The position numbers were made by a program, and so were the translations under genes. The notes below the pieces were generated by a model. It was not told where the DNA came from. It worked only from the letters and a program-made list of their open reading frames with translations, and did not search any database. Source: Eunapius fragilis (taxonomy: Eukaryota > Porifera > Demospongiae > Spongillida > Spongillidae). From it: DNA of 64,000 bases. How positions within the stretch are numbered: the stretch's first letter is position 1; every line of letters starts with the position of its first letter. Where the stretch lies: contig OY811981.1 of assembly GCA_963681505.1 (NCBI GenBank), positions 62,001-126,000 of the forward strand, in the 5' to 3' direction. Shown here one piece after another: positions 29,501-43,439 of the stretch.

Positions 29501-32500
29501 TGGTTATTGCTATCTTCCATGTGTGCAGTGGTTTGCTCATATTGCATGTCTCATCAACACCTCGATGCTAAGATAGTCAAAATTTTCCTATAGAATTGTA
29601 TTGGTGGGATCCTTCTTTTGAATTGCTTGGTTAACCCATACCAAAGCAGGTATGCCGGGGTGGCATTAAAAAGAGATAGAGGAGTGGTGACTGCTATATT
29701 CCATGTGTGCAGTGGTTTGCTCATATTGCATGTCTCATCAACACCTCGATGCTAAGATAGTCAATACTTCCCATAGAGATGTATGGGTGGTTTCCCATAG
29801 GAATGTATGGGTGGGAACCTATTTTTAAATCGGTTAGTTAATCCATACCGAAGTAGGTATGCTCGGGGTGGCATTTAAAACAGATAGAGGAATGGTTACT
29901 GCTATCTTCCATGTGTGCAGTGGTTTGCTCATATTGCATGTCTCATCAACACCTCGATACTAAGATAGTCAAAAATTTCCCATAGAAATGTATGGGTGGG
30001 AACCTACTTTTGAATCGCTTGGTAAACCCCTACCAAAGAAGGTATGCTCGGGGTGGCATTAAAAAGAGATAGAGGAGTGGTTACTGCTATCTTCCATGTG
30101 TGCAGTGGTTTGCTCATATTGTATGTCTCATCAACACCTCGATGCTAAGATAGTCAATATTTCCCATAGAGATGTATGGGTGGTTTCCCATAGGAATGTA
30201 TGGGTGGCAACCTACATTTGAATCGCTTGGTTAACCCACACTGAGCAGGTGTGCTCGGGGCGGCATTGAAAAGAGATAGAGGAGTGGTTACTGCTATCTT
30301 CCATGTGTGCAGTGGTTTGCTCATATTGCCTGTCTCATCAACACCTCGATGCTAAGATAGTCAATATTTCCCATAGAGATGTATGGGTGGTTTCCCATAG
30401 GAATGTATGGGAGGGAACCGACTTTTGAATTGCTTGGTTAACCCATACTGAAGCTGGTATGCTCGGGGTGGCATATAAAACAGATAGAGGAATGGTTACT
30501 GCTATCTTCCATGTGTGCAGTGGTTTGCTCATATTGCATATCTCATCAACACCTCGATGCTAAGATAGTCAAAAATTTCCCATAGAAATGTATGGGTGGG
30601 AACCTAACTTTGAATCGCTTGGTAAACCCATACCAAAGCAGGTATGCTCGGGGTGGCATTAACAAGAGATAGAGGAGTTGTTACTGCTATTATCCATGTG
30701 TGCAGTGGTTTGCTCATATTGCATGTCTCATCAACACATTGATGCTAAGATAGAAAATATTTCCCATAGAAATGTATGGGTGGTTTCCCATGGGAATGTA
30801 TCGGTTGGAACCTACTTTTTAATCGCTTGGTTAACCCATACCGAAGCAGATATGCTCGGGGTGGCATTTAAAACAGATAGAGGAATGGTTACTGCTATCT
30901 TCCATGTGTGCAGTGGTTTGCTCATATTGCATGTCTCATCAACACCTCAATGCTAAGATAGTCAATATTTCCCATAGAGATGTATGGATGGTTTCCCATA
31001 GGAATGTATGAGTGGGAACTTACTTTTGAATCGCTTGGTTAACCCATTCGGAAGCAGGTATGATCGGGGTGGCATTAAAAACAGATAGAGGAATGGTTAC
31101 TGCTATCTTCCATGTGTGCAGTGGTTTGCTCATATTGCATGTCTCATCAACACCTCGATGCTAAGATAGTCAATATTTCTCATAGAGATGTATGGGTGGT
31201 TTCCCATAGGAATGTATGGGTGCGAACCTACTTTTAAATCGCTTGGTTAACCCATACTGAAGCAGGTATGCTCGGGGTGGCATTTAAAACAGATAGAGGA
31301 ATGGTTACTGCTATTTTCCATATGTGCAGTGGTTTGCTCATATTGCATGTCTCATCAACACCTCGATGCTAAGATAGTCAATATTTCCCATAGAGATGTA
31401 AGGGTGGTTTCCCATAGGAATTTGTGGGCGGGAACCTACTTTTAATTCGCTTGGTTAACCCATACTGAAGCAGGTATGCTCGGGGTGGCATTTGAAACAG
31501 ATAGAGGAATGGTTATGCTTTCTTCCATGTGTGCAGTGGTTTGTTCATATTGCATGTCTCATCAACACCTCGATGCTAAGATAGTGAATATTTCCCATAG
31601 AGATGTATGGGTGGTTTCCCATAGGAATGTATGGGTGGGAACCTACTTTTGAATCGCATGGTTAACCCATACCGAAGCAGGTATGCTCAGGGTGGCATTA
31701 AAAACAGATAGAAGAATGGTTACTGCTATCTTCCATGTGTGCAGTGGTTTGCTCATATTGCATGTCTCATCAACACCTCGATGCTAAGATAGTCAATATT
31801 TTCCTATAGAAATGTATGGGTGGGAACCTACTTTTGAATCGCTTGGTGAACCCATACCAAAGCAAGTATGCTTGGGGTGGCATTAAAAAGAGATAGACGA
31901 GTGGTTACTGCTATCTTCCATGTGTGCAGTGGTTTGCTCATATTGCATGTCTCATCAACACCTCGATGCTAAGATAGTCAATATTTCCCATAGACATGTA
32001 TGGGTGGTTTCCGATAGGAATGTATGGGTGGGAACCTACTTTTGAATCGCTTGGTTAACCCACACCGAAGCAGGTATGCTCGGGGTGGCATTAAAAAGAG
32101 ATAGAGGAGTGGTTACTGCTATCTTACAAGTGTGCAGTGGTTTGCTCATATTGCATGTCTCATCAACACCTCGATGCTAAGATGGTCAATATTTCCATAA
32201 AGATGTATGGGAGGTTTCCCATAGGAATGTATGGGTGGGAACCTACTTTTGAATCGCTTGGTTAACCCATACCGAAGCAGGTATGCTCAAGGTGGCATTT
32301 AAAACAGATAGAGGAATAGTTACTGCTATATTCCATGTGTGCAGTGGTTTGCTCATATTGCATGTCTCATCAACACCTCGATGCTAAGATTTTCAAAATT
32401 TCCCATAGAGATGTATGGGTGGTTTCCCATAGGAATGTATGGGTGGCAACCTACATTTGAATCGCTTGGTTAACCCACACTGATCAGGTGTGCTCGGGGC

Positions 32501-35500
32501 AGCGTTGAAAAGAGATAGAGGAGTGGTTACTGCTATCTTCCATGTGTGCAGTGGTTTTCTCATATTGCCTGTCTCATCAACACCTCGATGCTAAGATAGT
32601 CAATATTTCCCATAGAGATGTATGGGTGGTTTCCCATAGGAATGTATGGGAGGGAACCTACTTTTGAATTGCTTGGTTAACCCATACTGAAGCTGGTATG
32701 CTCGGGGTGGCATATAAAACAGATAGAGGAATGGTTACTGCTATCTTCCATGTGTGCAGTGGTTTGCTCATATTGCATATCTCATCAACACCTCGATGCT
32801 AAGATAGTCAAAAATTTCCCATAGAAATGTATGGGTGGGAACCTACTGTTGAATAGCTTGGTAAACCCATACCAAAGCAGGTATGCTTGGGGGGGCATTA
32901 AAAAGAGATAGAGGAGTGGTTACTGCTATCTTCCATGTGTGCAGTGGTTTGCTCATATTGCATGTCTCATCAACACCACGATGATAAGATAGACAATATT
33001 TCCCACTGAGATGTATGGGTGGTTTCCCATAGGAATGTATGGGTGGGAACCTAATTTTGAATCGGTTGGTTAACCCATACCGAAGCAGGAATGCTCAAGG
33101 TGGCATTTAAAACAGATAAAGTGGTTATTGCTATCGTCCATGTGTGCAGTGGTTTGCTCATATTGCATGTCTCATCAACACCTCGATGCTAAGATAGTCA
33201 AAATTTTCCTATAGAATTGTATTGGTGGGATCCTTCTTTTGAATCGCTTGGTTAACCCATACCAAAGCAGGTATGCCGGGGTGGCATTAAAAAGAGATAG
33301 AGGAGTGGTGACTGCTATATTCCATGTGTGCAGTGGTTTGCTCATATTGCATGTCTCATCAACACCTCGATGCTAAGATAGTCAATACTTCCCATAGAGA
33401 TGTATCGGTGGTTTCCCATAGGAATGTATGGGTGGGAATCTACTTTTGAATCGGTTAGTTAACCCATACCGAAGCAGGTATGCTCGGGGTGGCATTAAAA
33501 ACAGATAGAGGAATGGTTACTGCTATCTTCCATGTGTGCAGTGGTTTGCTCATATTGCATGTCTCATCAACACCTCGATACTAAGATATTCATAAATTTC
33601 CCATAGAAATGTATGGGTGGGAACCTACTTTTTAATCGCTTGGTAAACCCCTACCAAAGCAGGTATTCTCGGGGTGGCATTAAAAAGAGATAGAGGAGTG
33701 GTTACTGCTGTCTTCTATGTGTGCAGTGGTTTGCTCATATTGTATGTCTCATCAACACCTCGATGCTAAGATAGTCAATATTTCCCATAGAGATGTATGG
33801 GTGGTTTCCCATAGGAATGTATGGGAGGGAACCTACTTTTGAATTGCTTGGTTAACCCATACTGAAGCTGGTATGCTCGGGGTGGCATATAAAACAGATA
33901 GAGGAATGGTTACTGCTATCTTCCATGTGTGCAGTGGTTTGCTCATATTGCATATCTCATCAACACCTCGATGCTAAGATAGTCAAAAATTTCCCATAGA
34001 AATGTATGGGTGGGAACCGACTGTTGAATAGCTTGGTAAACCCTTACCAAAGCAGGTATGCTTGGGGGGGCATTAAAAAGAGATAGAGGAGTGGTTACTG
34101 CTATCTTCCATGTGTGCAGTGGTTTGCTCATATTCCATGTCTCATCAACACCACGATGATAAGATAGACAATATTTCCCACTGAGATGTATGGGTGGTTT
34201 CCCATAGGAATGTATGGGTGGGAACCTAATTTTGAATCGGTTGGTTAACCCATACCGAAGCAGGAATGCTCAAGGTGGCATTTAAAACAGAAAAAGTGGT
34301 TATTGCTATCGTCCATGTGTGCAGTGGTTTGCTCATATTGCATGTCTCATCAACACCTCGATGCTAAGATAGTCAAAATTTTCCTATAGAATTGTATTGG
34401 TGGGATCCTTCTTTTGAATCGCTTGGTTAACCCATACCAAAGCAGGTATGCCGGGGTGGCATTAAAAAGAGATAGAGGAGTGGTGACTGCTATATTCCAT
34501 GTGTGCAGTGGTTTGCTCATATTGCATGTCTCATCAACACCTCGATGCTAAGATAGTCAATACTTCCCATAGAGATGTATCGGTGGTTTCCCATAAGAAT
34601 GTATGGGTGGGAATCTACTTTTGAATCGGTTAGTTAACCCATACCGAAGCAGGTATGCTCGGGGTGGCATTTAAAGCAGATAGAGGAATGGTTACTGCTA
34701 TCTTCCATGTGTGCAGTGGTTTGCTCATATTGCATGTCTCATCAACACCTCGATACTAAGATAGTCAAAAATTTCCCATAGAAATGTATGGGTGGGAACC
34801 TACTTTTTAATCGCTTGGTAAACCCCTACCAAAGCAGGTATTCTCGGGGTGGCATTAAAAAGAGATAGAGGAGTGGTTACTGCTGTCTTCTATGTGTGCA
34901 GTGGTTTGCTCATATTGTATGTCTCATCAACACCTCGATGCTAAGATAGTCAATATTTCCCATAGAGATGTATGGGTGGTTTCCCATAGGAATGTATGGG
35001 TGGCAACCTACATTTGAATCGCTTGGTTAACCCACACTGATCAAGTGTGCTCGGGGCGGCGTTGAAAAGAGATAGAGGAGTGGTTACTGCTATCTTCCAT
35101 GTGTGCAGTGGTTTGCTCATATTGCCTGTTTCATCAACACCTCGATGCTAAGATAGTCAATATTTCCCATAGAGATGTATGGGTGGTTTCCCATAGGAAT
35201 GTATGGGAGGGAACCTACTTTTGAATTGCTTGGTTAATCCATACTGAAGCTGGTATGCTCGGAGTGGCATATAAAACAGATAGAGGAATGGTTACTGCTA
35301 TCTTCCATGTGTGCAGTGGTTTGCTCATATTGCATATCTCATCAACACCTCGATGCTAAGATAGTCAAAAATTTCCCATAGAAATGTATGGGTGGGAACC
35401 TACTGTTGAATCGCTTGGTAAACCCATACCAAAGCAGGTCTGCTCGGGGTGGCATTAACAAGAGATAGAGGAGTGGTTACTGCTATCGTCCATGTGTGCA

Positions 35501-38243
35501 GTGGTTTGCTCATATTGCATGTCTCATCAACACATTGATGCTAAGATAGTCAATATTTCCCATAGAGATGTATGGGTGGTTTCCCATAGGAATGTATGAG
35601 TGGGAACCTACTTTTGAATAGCTTGGTTAACCCATACCGAAGCAGGTATGATCGGGGTGGCATTAAAAACAGATAGAGGAATGGTTACTGCTATCTTCCA
35701 TGTGTGCAGTGGTTTGCTCATATTGCATATCTCATCAACACCTCGATGCTAAGATAGTCAAAAATTTCCCATAGAAATGTATGGGTGGGAACCTACTGTT
35801 GAATCGCTTGGTAAACCCATACCAAAGCAGGTATGCTCGGGGTGGCATTAACAAGAGATAGAGGAGTGGTTACTGCTATCGTCCATGTGTGCAGTGGTTT
35901 GCTCATATTGCATGTCTCATCAACACATTGATGCTAAGATAGAAAATATTTCCCATAGAAAAGTATGGGTGGTTTCCCATAGGAATGTATCGGTTGGAAC
36001 CTTCTTTTGAATCGCTTGGTTAACCCATACCGAAGCAGGTATGCTCGGGGTGGCATTTAAAACAGATAGAGGAATGGTTACTGCTATCTTCCATGTGTGC
36101 AGTGGTTTGCTCATATTGCATGTCTCATCAACACCTCAATGCTAAGATAGTCAATATTTCCCATAGAGATGTATGGGTGGTTTCCCATAGGAATGTATGA
36201 GTGGGAACCTACTTTTGAATCGCTTGGTTAACCCATACCGAAGCAGGTATGATCGGGGTGGCATTAAAAACAGATAGAGGAATGGTTACTGCTATCTTCC
36301 ATGTGTGCAGTGGTTTGCTCATATTGCATGTCTCATCAACACCTCGATGCTAAGATAGTCAGTATTTCTCATAGAGATGTATGGGTGGTTTCCCATAGGA
36401 ATGTATGGGTGGGAAACTACTTTTAAATCGCTTGGTTAACCCTAACTGAAGCAGGTATGCTCGGGGTGGCATTTAAAACAGATAGAGGAATGGTTACTGC
36501 TATCTTCCATATGTGCAGTGGTTTGCTCATATTGCATGTCTCATCAACACCTCAATGCTAAGATAGTCAATATTTCCCATAGAGATGTAAGGGTGGTTTC
36601 CCATAGGAATTTGTGGGCGGGAACCTACTTTTAATTCGCATGGTTAACCCATACTGAAGCAGGTATGCTCGGGGTGGCATTTGAAACAGATAGAGGAATG
36701 GTTACTGCTATCTTCCATGTGTGCAGTGGTTTGCTCATATTGCATGTCTCATCAACACCTCGATGCTAAGATAGTCAATATTTCCCATAGAGATGTATGG
36801 GTGGTTTCCCATAGCAGTGTATGAGTGGGAACCGACTTTTGAATCGCTTGGTTAACCCATACCGAAGCAGGTATGCTCGGGGTGGCATTTAAAGCAGATA
36901 GAGGAGTGGTTTCTACTATCTTCCATGTGTGCAGTGGTTTGCTCATATTGCATGTCTCATCAACACCTCGATGCTAAGATAGTCATTATTTTCCTATAGA
37001 AATGTACGGGTGGGAACCTACTTTTGAATCGCTTGGTAAACCCAAACCAAAGCAGGTATGCTCGGGGTGGCATTAAGAAGAGATAGAGGAGTGGTTACTG
37101 CTATCTTCCATGTGTGCAGTGTATTGCTCATATTGCATGTCTCATCAACACCACGATGCTAAAATAGTCAATACTTCCCATAGACATGTATGGGTGGTTT
37201 CCCATAGGAATGTATGGGTGGGAACCTACTTTTGAATCGCTTGGTTAACCCACACCGAAGCAGGTATGCTCGGGGTGGCATTAAAAAGAGATAGAGGAGT
37301 GGTTACTGCTTTCTTCCAAGTGTGCAGTGGTTTGCTCTTATTGCATGTCTCATCAACACATTGATGCTAAGATAGAAAATATTTCCCATAGAAATGTATG
37401 GGTGGTATCCCATAGGAATGTATCGGTTGGAACCTACTTTTGAATCGCTTGGTTAACCCATACTGAAGCAGGTATGCTCGGGGTGGCATTTAAAACAGAT
37501 AGAGGAATGGTTACTGCTATCTTCCATGTGTTCAGTGGTTTGGTCATATTGCATGTCTCATTAACACCTCGATGCTAAGATAGTCAATATTTCCCATAGA
37601 GATGTATGGGTGGTTTCCCATAGGAATGTATGGGTGGGAACCTACTTTTAAATCGCTTGGTTAACCCATACTGAAGCAGGTATGCTCGGGGTGGCATTTA
37701 AAACAGATAGATGAATGGTTACTGCTATCTTCCATGTGTGCAGTGGTTTGCTCATATTGCATGTCTCATCAACACCTCGATGCTAAGATAGTCAATATTT
37801 CCCATAGAGATGTATGGGTGGTTTCCCATAGGAATGTATGGGTGGGAACCTACTTTAAAATCGCATGGTTAACCCATACTGAAGCAGGTATGCTCAGAGT
37901 GGCATTTAAAACAGATAGAGGAATGGTTACTGCTATCTTCCATGTGTGCAGTAGTTTGCTCATATTGCATGTCTCATCAATACCTCGATGCTAAGATAGT
38001 TATTATTTCCCATAGAGACGTATGGGTGGTTTCCCATAGGAATGTATGGGTGGGAACCTACTTTTGAATCGCTTGGTTAACCCATACCGAAGCAGGTATG
38101 CTCGGGTTGACATTTTAAACAGATAGAGGAATGGTTACTGCTATCTTCCATGTGTGCAGTGGTTTGCTCATATTGCATGTCTCATCAACACCTCATTGCT
38201 AATATAGTCAATACTTCCCATAGAGATGTATGGGTGGTTTCCC
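26531..38243. repeat. Array A, heterogeneous mosaic portion
   Basis: Satellite monomers of both lengths continue without interruption, but the order of variants is scrambled and no single higher-order period holds. Recognisable variants include the CACACTgagcaGGTGTG form at about 26,660, 30,237, 32,473 and 35,031, and the CCACTGAG form at about 27,187, 27,390, 27,790, 33,004 and 34,169. Short local duplications are present, for example an offset of about 1,175 bp between 33,301 and 34,476. No gene or transposon was seen. Confidence 0.85.
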
Positions 38244-38252
38244 TATTGATGC
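38236..38252. other. Abrupt junction between array A and array B
   Basis: Array A breaks inside a long monomer just after GGTGGTTTCCC, and array B begins at once with the CTATTGATGCCA segment typical of its units. The two share only CC/CCC at the breakpoint. No spacer, transposon end or target duplication is visible, consistent with end joining or unequal exchange. Confidence 0.85.
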
Positions 38253-39589
38253 CAGTAGGGCCAATTGGTTCCACGGGCCCAATTGGCGCGATATGTACTA
38301 TGCATGCCAATTAGACCAATTGATTCCACGGTTCCAATTGGTGCGATATGTCAAAATGAATAATTGCCAATTGGGCCAATTGGTTCCATCGGCCCAATTG
38401 GCGCGATATGTACTATCTATGCCAATTGGGCCAATTGGTTCCACGGGCCCAACTGGTGCGATATGTGCCAATGAATTGATGCCAATTGGGCCAATTGGTT
38501 CCATCGGCCCAATTGGCGCGATATGTCGATCCTATTGATGCAAATTGGGCCAATTGGTTCCACGGGCCCAATTGGCGCGATATGTACTATGTATACCAAT
38601 TGGGCCAATTGGTTCCACGGGCCCAATTTGTGCGATATATCCCAATGAATTAATGCCAATTGGGCCAATTGGTTCCATCGGCCCAATTGGCGCGATATGT
38701 AATATTTATGCCAGTAGGGCCAATTGGTTCCACAGGATCGATTGGTGCGATATATACCAATGAATTGATACCAATTGGGCCAATTGGTTCCACGGGCCCA
38801 CCTGGCGCGATATGTACTATGTATGCCAATTCGGCCAATTGGTTCCACGGGCGCAATTGTTGAGATATGTCCCAATGAATTAATGCCAATTTGGCCAATT
38901 GGTTCCATCGGCTCAATTGGCGCGATATGTAATATTTATGCCAATTGGGCCAATTGGTTCCACGGGCCCAATTGGTGCGATATGTCCCAATGAATTAATT
39001 GATGCCAATTGGGCCAATTGGTTCCATTGGCCCAATTGGCGCGATATGTCCTATTGATGCCAATTGGGCCAATTGGTTCCACGGGCCCAATTGACGCGAT
39101 ATGTACCATGTATGCCAATTGAGCCAATTGGTTCCACGGGCCCAATTGGTGCGATATGTCCCAATGAATTAATGCCAATTGGTCCAATTGGTTCCATCGG
39201 CCCAATTGGCGCGATATGTAATATTTATGCCAATTGGGCCAATTGGTTCCACGGGCCCAATTGGTGCGATATGTCCCAATGAATTGATGCCAATTGGGCC
39301 AATTGGTTCCATCGGCCCAATTGGCGCGATATGTCCTATTGATGCCAATTGGGCCAATTGGTTCCACGTGCGATATGTCTCATAGAATTATTGCAAATTG
39401 GGCCAATTAGTTCCATCGGTCCAATTGGCGCGATATGTACTATTTATGCCAATTGGGCCAATTGGTTCCATCGGCCCAAATGGCGCGATTTTTCCTATTG
39501 TTGCCAATTGGGCCAATTGGTTCCACGGGCCCAATGGCGCGATATTTACTACGTATGCCAATTGGGCCAATTGGTTCCACGGGCCCAAT

Positions 39590-40140
39590 TGGTGCGATTT
39601 GAACTATGTATGCCAATTGGGCCAATTCGTTCCATCGGCCCAATTGGCGCGATATGTCCTATTGATGCCAATTGGGCCAATTGGTTTCACGGGCCCAATT
39701 GGTGCGATATGTACCAATGAATTGATGCCTATTGGGCCAATTGGTTCCATCGGTTCAATTGGCGCGATATGTTCTATTGATGCCAATTGGGCCAATTGGT
39801 TCCACGGGCCCAATTGGCGCGATATGTACTATGTATGCCAATTGGGCCAATTGGTTCCACGGGCCCAATTGGTACGATATGTCCCAATGAATTAATGCCA
39901 ATTGGGCCAATTAGTTCCATTGGCCCAATTGGCGCGATATGTAATATTTATGGAAATTGGGCCAATTCGATCCACGGGTCCAATTGGTGCGTTATGTCCC
40001 AAAGAATTGATGCCAATTGGGCCAATTGGTTCCATCGGCCCAATTGGCGCGATATGTCCTATTGATGCCAAATGGGCCAATTGGTTCCACGGGCCCAGTT
40101 GATACGACATGTCTCAATGAATTATTGCCAAATGGGCCAA
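39590..40140. repeat. Array B internal duplication (2,280-bp offset), copy 1
   Basis: Matches 41,870-42,420 at a constant offset of 2,280 bp. Both contain the rare GGTTTCACGGGCCC variant, the GCCTATTGGGCC unit opening and the AAATGGGCC variant in the same order. Boundaries are approximate. Confidence 0.7.
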
Positions 40141-40419
40141 TTGGTTCCATCGGCCCAATTGGCGGGATATGTACTATTAATGCCAATTGGGTCAGTTGGT
40201 TCCATCGGCCCAATTGGTGCGATTTGTCCCAATGAATTAATGCGAGTTGGGCCAATTGGTTCCATCGGCCCAACTGGCGCAATTATTCCTATTGTTGCCA
40301 ATTGGGCCAATTGGTTCCACGGGCCAAATTGGCGCGATACTTACTACGCATGCCAATTGGGCCAATTGGTTCCACGGGCCCATTTGGTGCGATATGTACC
40401 AATGAATTATTGCCAATTG

Positions 40420-41500
40420 GGCCAATTGGTTCCATCGGCCCAATTGGCGCGATATGTACTATTTATGCCAATTGGGTCAATTGGTTCCACGGGCCTAATA
40501 GGAGCGATATGTCCCACTGAATTGATGCCAATTGGGCCAAATGGTTCCATCGACCCAATTGGCGCGATATGTACTATTTATGCCAATTGGGCCAATTGGA
40601 TCCACTGGCCCAATTGGTGCGATATGTCTCAATGAATTATTGCCAATTGGGCCAATTGGTTCCATCGGCCCAATTGGCGCGATGTGTACTGTTTATGCCA
40701 ATTGGGCCAATTGGTTCCATCGACCCAATTTGTGCGATTTGTCCCAATGAATTCATGCCAATTGGACCAATTGGTTCCATCGGCCCAATTGGCGCGATTC
40801 TTCCTATTGTTGCCAATTGGGCCAATTGGTTCCACGGGCCCAATTGGCGCGATATTTACTAAGTATGCCAATTGGGCCAATTGGTTCCACGGGCCCATTT
40901 GGTGCGATATGTACCAATGAATCATTGCCAATTGGGCCAATTGGTTCCATCGGCCCAATTGGCGCGATATGTACTATTTATGCCAATTGGGTCAATTGGT
41001 TCCACGGGCCTAATAGGAGCGATATGTCCCACTGAATTGATGCCAATTGGGCCAATTGGTTCCACTGGCCCAATTGGTGCGATTTGTCCCAATGAATTGA
41101 TGCCAATTGGGCCAATTGGTTCCATCGGCCCAATTGGCGTGATATTTCCTATTGTTGCCAATTGGGCCAATTCGTTCCACGGGCCCAATTGGTGCCATAT
41201 GTACCAATGAATAGATGCCAATTCGGCAAATTGGATCCATCGGCCCAATTGGCGCGATATGTCCTATTGATGTCAATTGGGCCAATTGGTTCCACGGGCC
41301 CATTTTGCGCGATATGTACTATGTATGCCAATTTGGCCAAATGGTTCCACAGGCCCAATTGGTGCGATATGTCCCAATGAATTAATGCCAATTGGGCCAT
41401 TTTGATCCATCGGCCCAATTGGCGCGATATGTAATATTTATGCCAATCGGGCCAATTGGTTCCACGAACCCAATTGGTGCGATATGTCCCAATTAATTGA
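40420..41500. repeat. Array B internal duplication (3,491-bp offset), copy 1
   Basis: Matches 43,910-44,990 at an offset of 3,491 bp. Marker variants are GGCCTAATAGGAGCG, ATTCGGCAAATTGGATCC and CACGAACCCAAT, in the same order in both. A shorter 515-bp repeat of the CCTAATAGGAG segment lies inside copy 1, at about 40,494 and 41,009. Confidence 0.75.
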
Positions 41501-41869
41501 TGCCAATTGTGCCAATTGGTTCCACGGGCCCAATTGGCGCGATTTGTACTATGTATGCCAGTTGGGCCAATTGGTTCCACGGGCCCAATTGGTGCGATAT
41601 GTCCTATTGATGCCTATTGGGCAAATTGGTTCCACGGGCCCAATTGGTGCGATATGTCCTATGTATGCCAATTGGGCCAATTGATTCCACGGGCCCAATT
41701 GGCGCGATATGTACTATGTATGCCAATTAGGCCAATTGGTTCCACGGGCCCAATTGGTGCGATATGTCAAAATGAATAATTGCCAATTAGGCCAATTGGT
41801 TCCATCGGCCCAATTGGCCCGATATGTCCTATTGATACCAATTGGGCCAATTGGTTAAACGGGCTTAAT

Positions 41870-42420
41870 TGGTGCGATTTGTACTATGTATGCCAATTGG
41901 GCCAATTCGTTCCATCGGCCCAATTGGCGCGATATGTCATATTGATGCCAATTGGGCCAATTGGTTTCACGGGCCCAATTGGTGCGATATGTACCAATGA
42001 ATTGATGCCTATTGGGCCAATTGGTTCCATCGGCCCAATTGGCGCGATATGTCCTATTGATGCCAATTGGGCCAATTGGTTCCACGGGCCCAATTGGCGC
42101 GATATGTACTATGTATGCCAATTGGGCCAATTGGTTCCACGGGCCCAATTGGTGCGATATGTCCCAATGAATTAATGCCAATTGGGCCAATTGGTTCCAT
42201 TGGCCCAATTGGCGCGATATGTAATATTTATGCAAATTGGGCCAATTCGTTTCACGGGCCCAATTGGTGCGATATGTCCCAATGAATTGATGCCAATTGG
42301 GCCAATTGGTTCCATCGGCCCAATTGGCGCGATATGTCCTATTGATGCCAAATGGGCCAATTGGTTCCACGGGCCCAATTGGTGCGACATGTCTCAATGA
42401 ATTATTGCCAATTGGGCCAA
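41870..42420. repeat. Array B internal duplication (2,280-bp offset), copy 2
   Basis: Counterpart of 39,590-40,140. Variant order is preserved, with a few substitutions between copies, for example GGTACGATATG in copy 1 against GGTGCGATATG here. Confidence 0.7.
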
Positions 42421-43439
42421 TTGGTTCCATCGGCCCAATTGGCGCGATATGTAATATTTATGCCAATTGGGCCAATTGGTTTCATCGGCCCAATATGTGC
42501 GATTTGTCCCAATGAATTGATGCCAATTGGGCCAATTGGTTCCATCGGCCCAATTGGCGCGATTTTTCCTCTTATTGCCAATTGGTCCAATTGGTTCCAC
42601 AGGCCCAATTGGCGCATTTTGTCCCAATGAATTGATGCTAATTGGGCCAATTGGTTCCATCGGCCCAATTGGTGCGATTTGTCCCAATGAATTGATGCCA
42701 ATTGGGCCAATTGGTTCCATCGGCCCAATTGGCGCGATTTTTTTTTATTAATGCCAATTGGTCCAATTGGTTCCACGGCCCCAATTGGTGCGATATGTAC
42801 CAATGAATTGATGCCAATTGGGCCAATTGGTTCCTACGGCCCAATTGGCGCGATATGTCCTATTGATGCCAATTGGGCCAATTGGTTCCACGGGCCCAAT
42901 TGGCGCGATATGTACTATGTATGCCAATTGGGCCAATTGGTTCCACGGGCCCAATTGGTGCGATATGTCCCAATGAATTAATGCCAATTGGGCCAATTGG
43001 TTCCATCGGCCCAATTGGCGCGATATGTCCTATTGATGCCAATTGGGCCAATTGGTTCCATCGGCCCAATTGGTGCGATTTGTCCCAATGAATTGATGCC
43101 AATTGGGCCAATTGGTTCCATCGGCCCAATTGGCGCGATTTTTACTATTGTTGCCAATTGGGCCAATTCGTTCCACGGGCCCAATTGGTGCGATATGTAC
43201 CAATGAATTGATGCCAATTGGGCCAATTGGTTCCATCGGCCCAATTGGCGCGATATGTCCTATTGATGCCAATTGGGCCAATTGGTTCCACGGGCCCAAT
43301 TGGCGCGATATGTACTATGTATGCCAATTGGGCCAATTGGTTCCACGGGCCCAATTGGTGCGATGTGTCCCAATGAATTGATGCCAATTGGGCCAATTGG
43401 TTCCATGGGCCCAATTGGCGCGATATGTCCTATTGATGC

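Larger units (their letters stand above)
1..38243. repeat. Satellite array A (185/208-bp monomers)
   Basis: Head-to-tail satellite in one orientation. Using GTGTGCAGTGG as the phase mark, monomers start at 1, 209, 417, 625, 833, 1041 and 1226, giving steps of 208 bp with a 185-bp step at the end. The short form has one CCCATAgaaatgTATGGG hairpin; the long form has two in tandem, which accounts for the 23-bp difference. Each monomer also has a second inverted repeat, typically CATACCgaagcaGGTATG, and long monomers usually have the palindrome GGTTAACC. Dividing the length by the monomer sizes gives roughly 190 monomers. No unrelated insertion was seen. Open frames of 62-95 codons recur with the monomer and are by-products of the repeat. 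The array continues beyond the left edge of the window and ends in mid-monomer at about 38,243. Confidence 0.97.

Noticed and set aside
10271-36946. Minus-strand open frames of 62-64 codons in array A
   Set aside because: They are the antisense reading of the satellite monomer and recur with the 601-bp and other HOR periods.
388-37994. Recurring plus-strand open frames of 83-95 codons (starting MCAVVCSYCMSHQH) as a gene family
   Set aside because: They appear at the same phase of nearly identical 208-bp satellite monomers and end when the frame shifts (208 is not a multiple of three). There is no intron pattern, promoter or recognisable domain.
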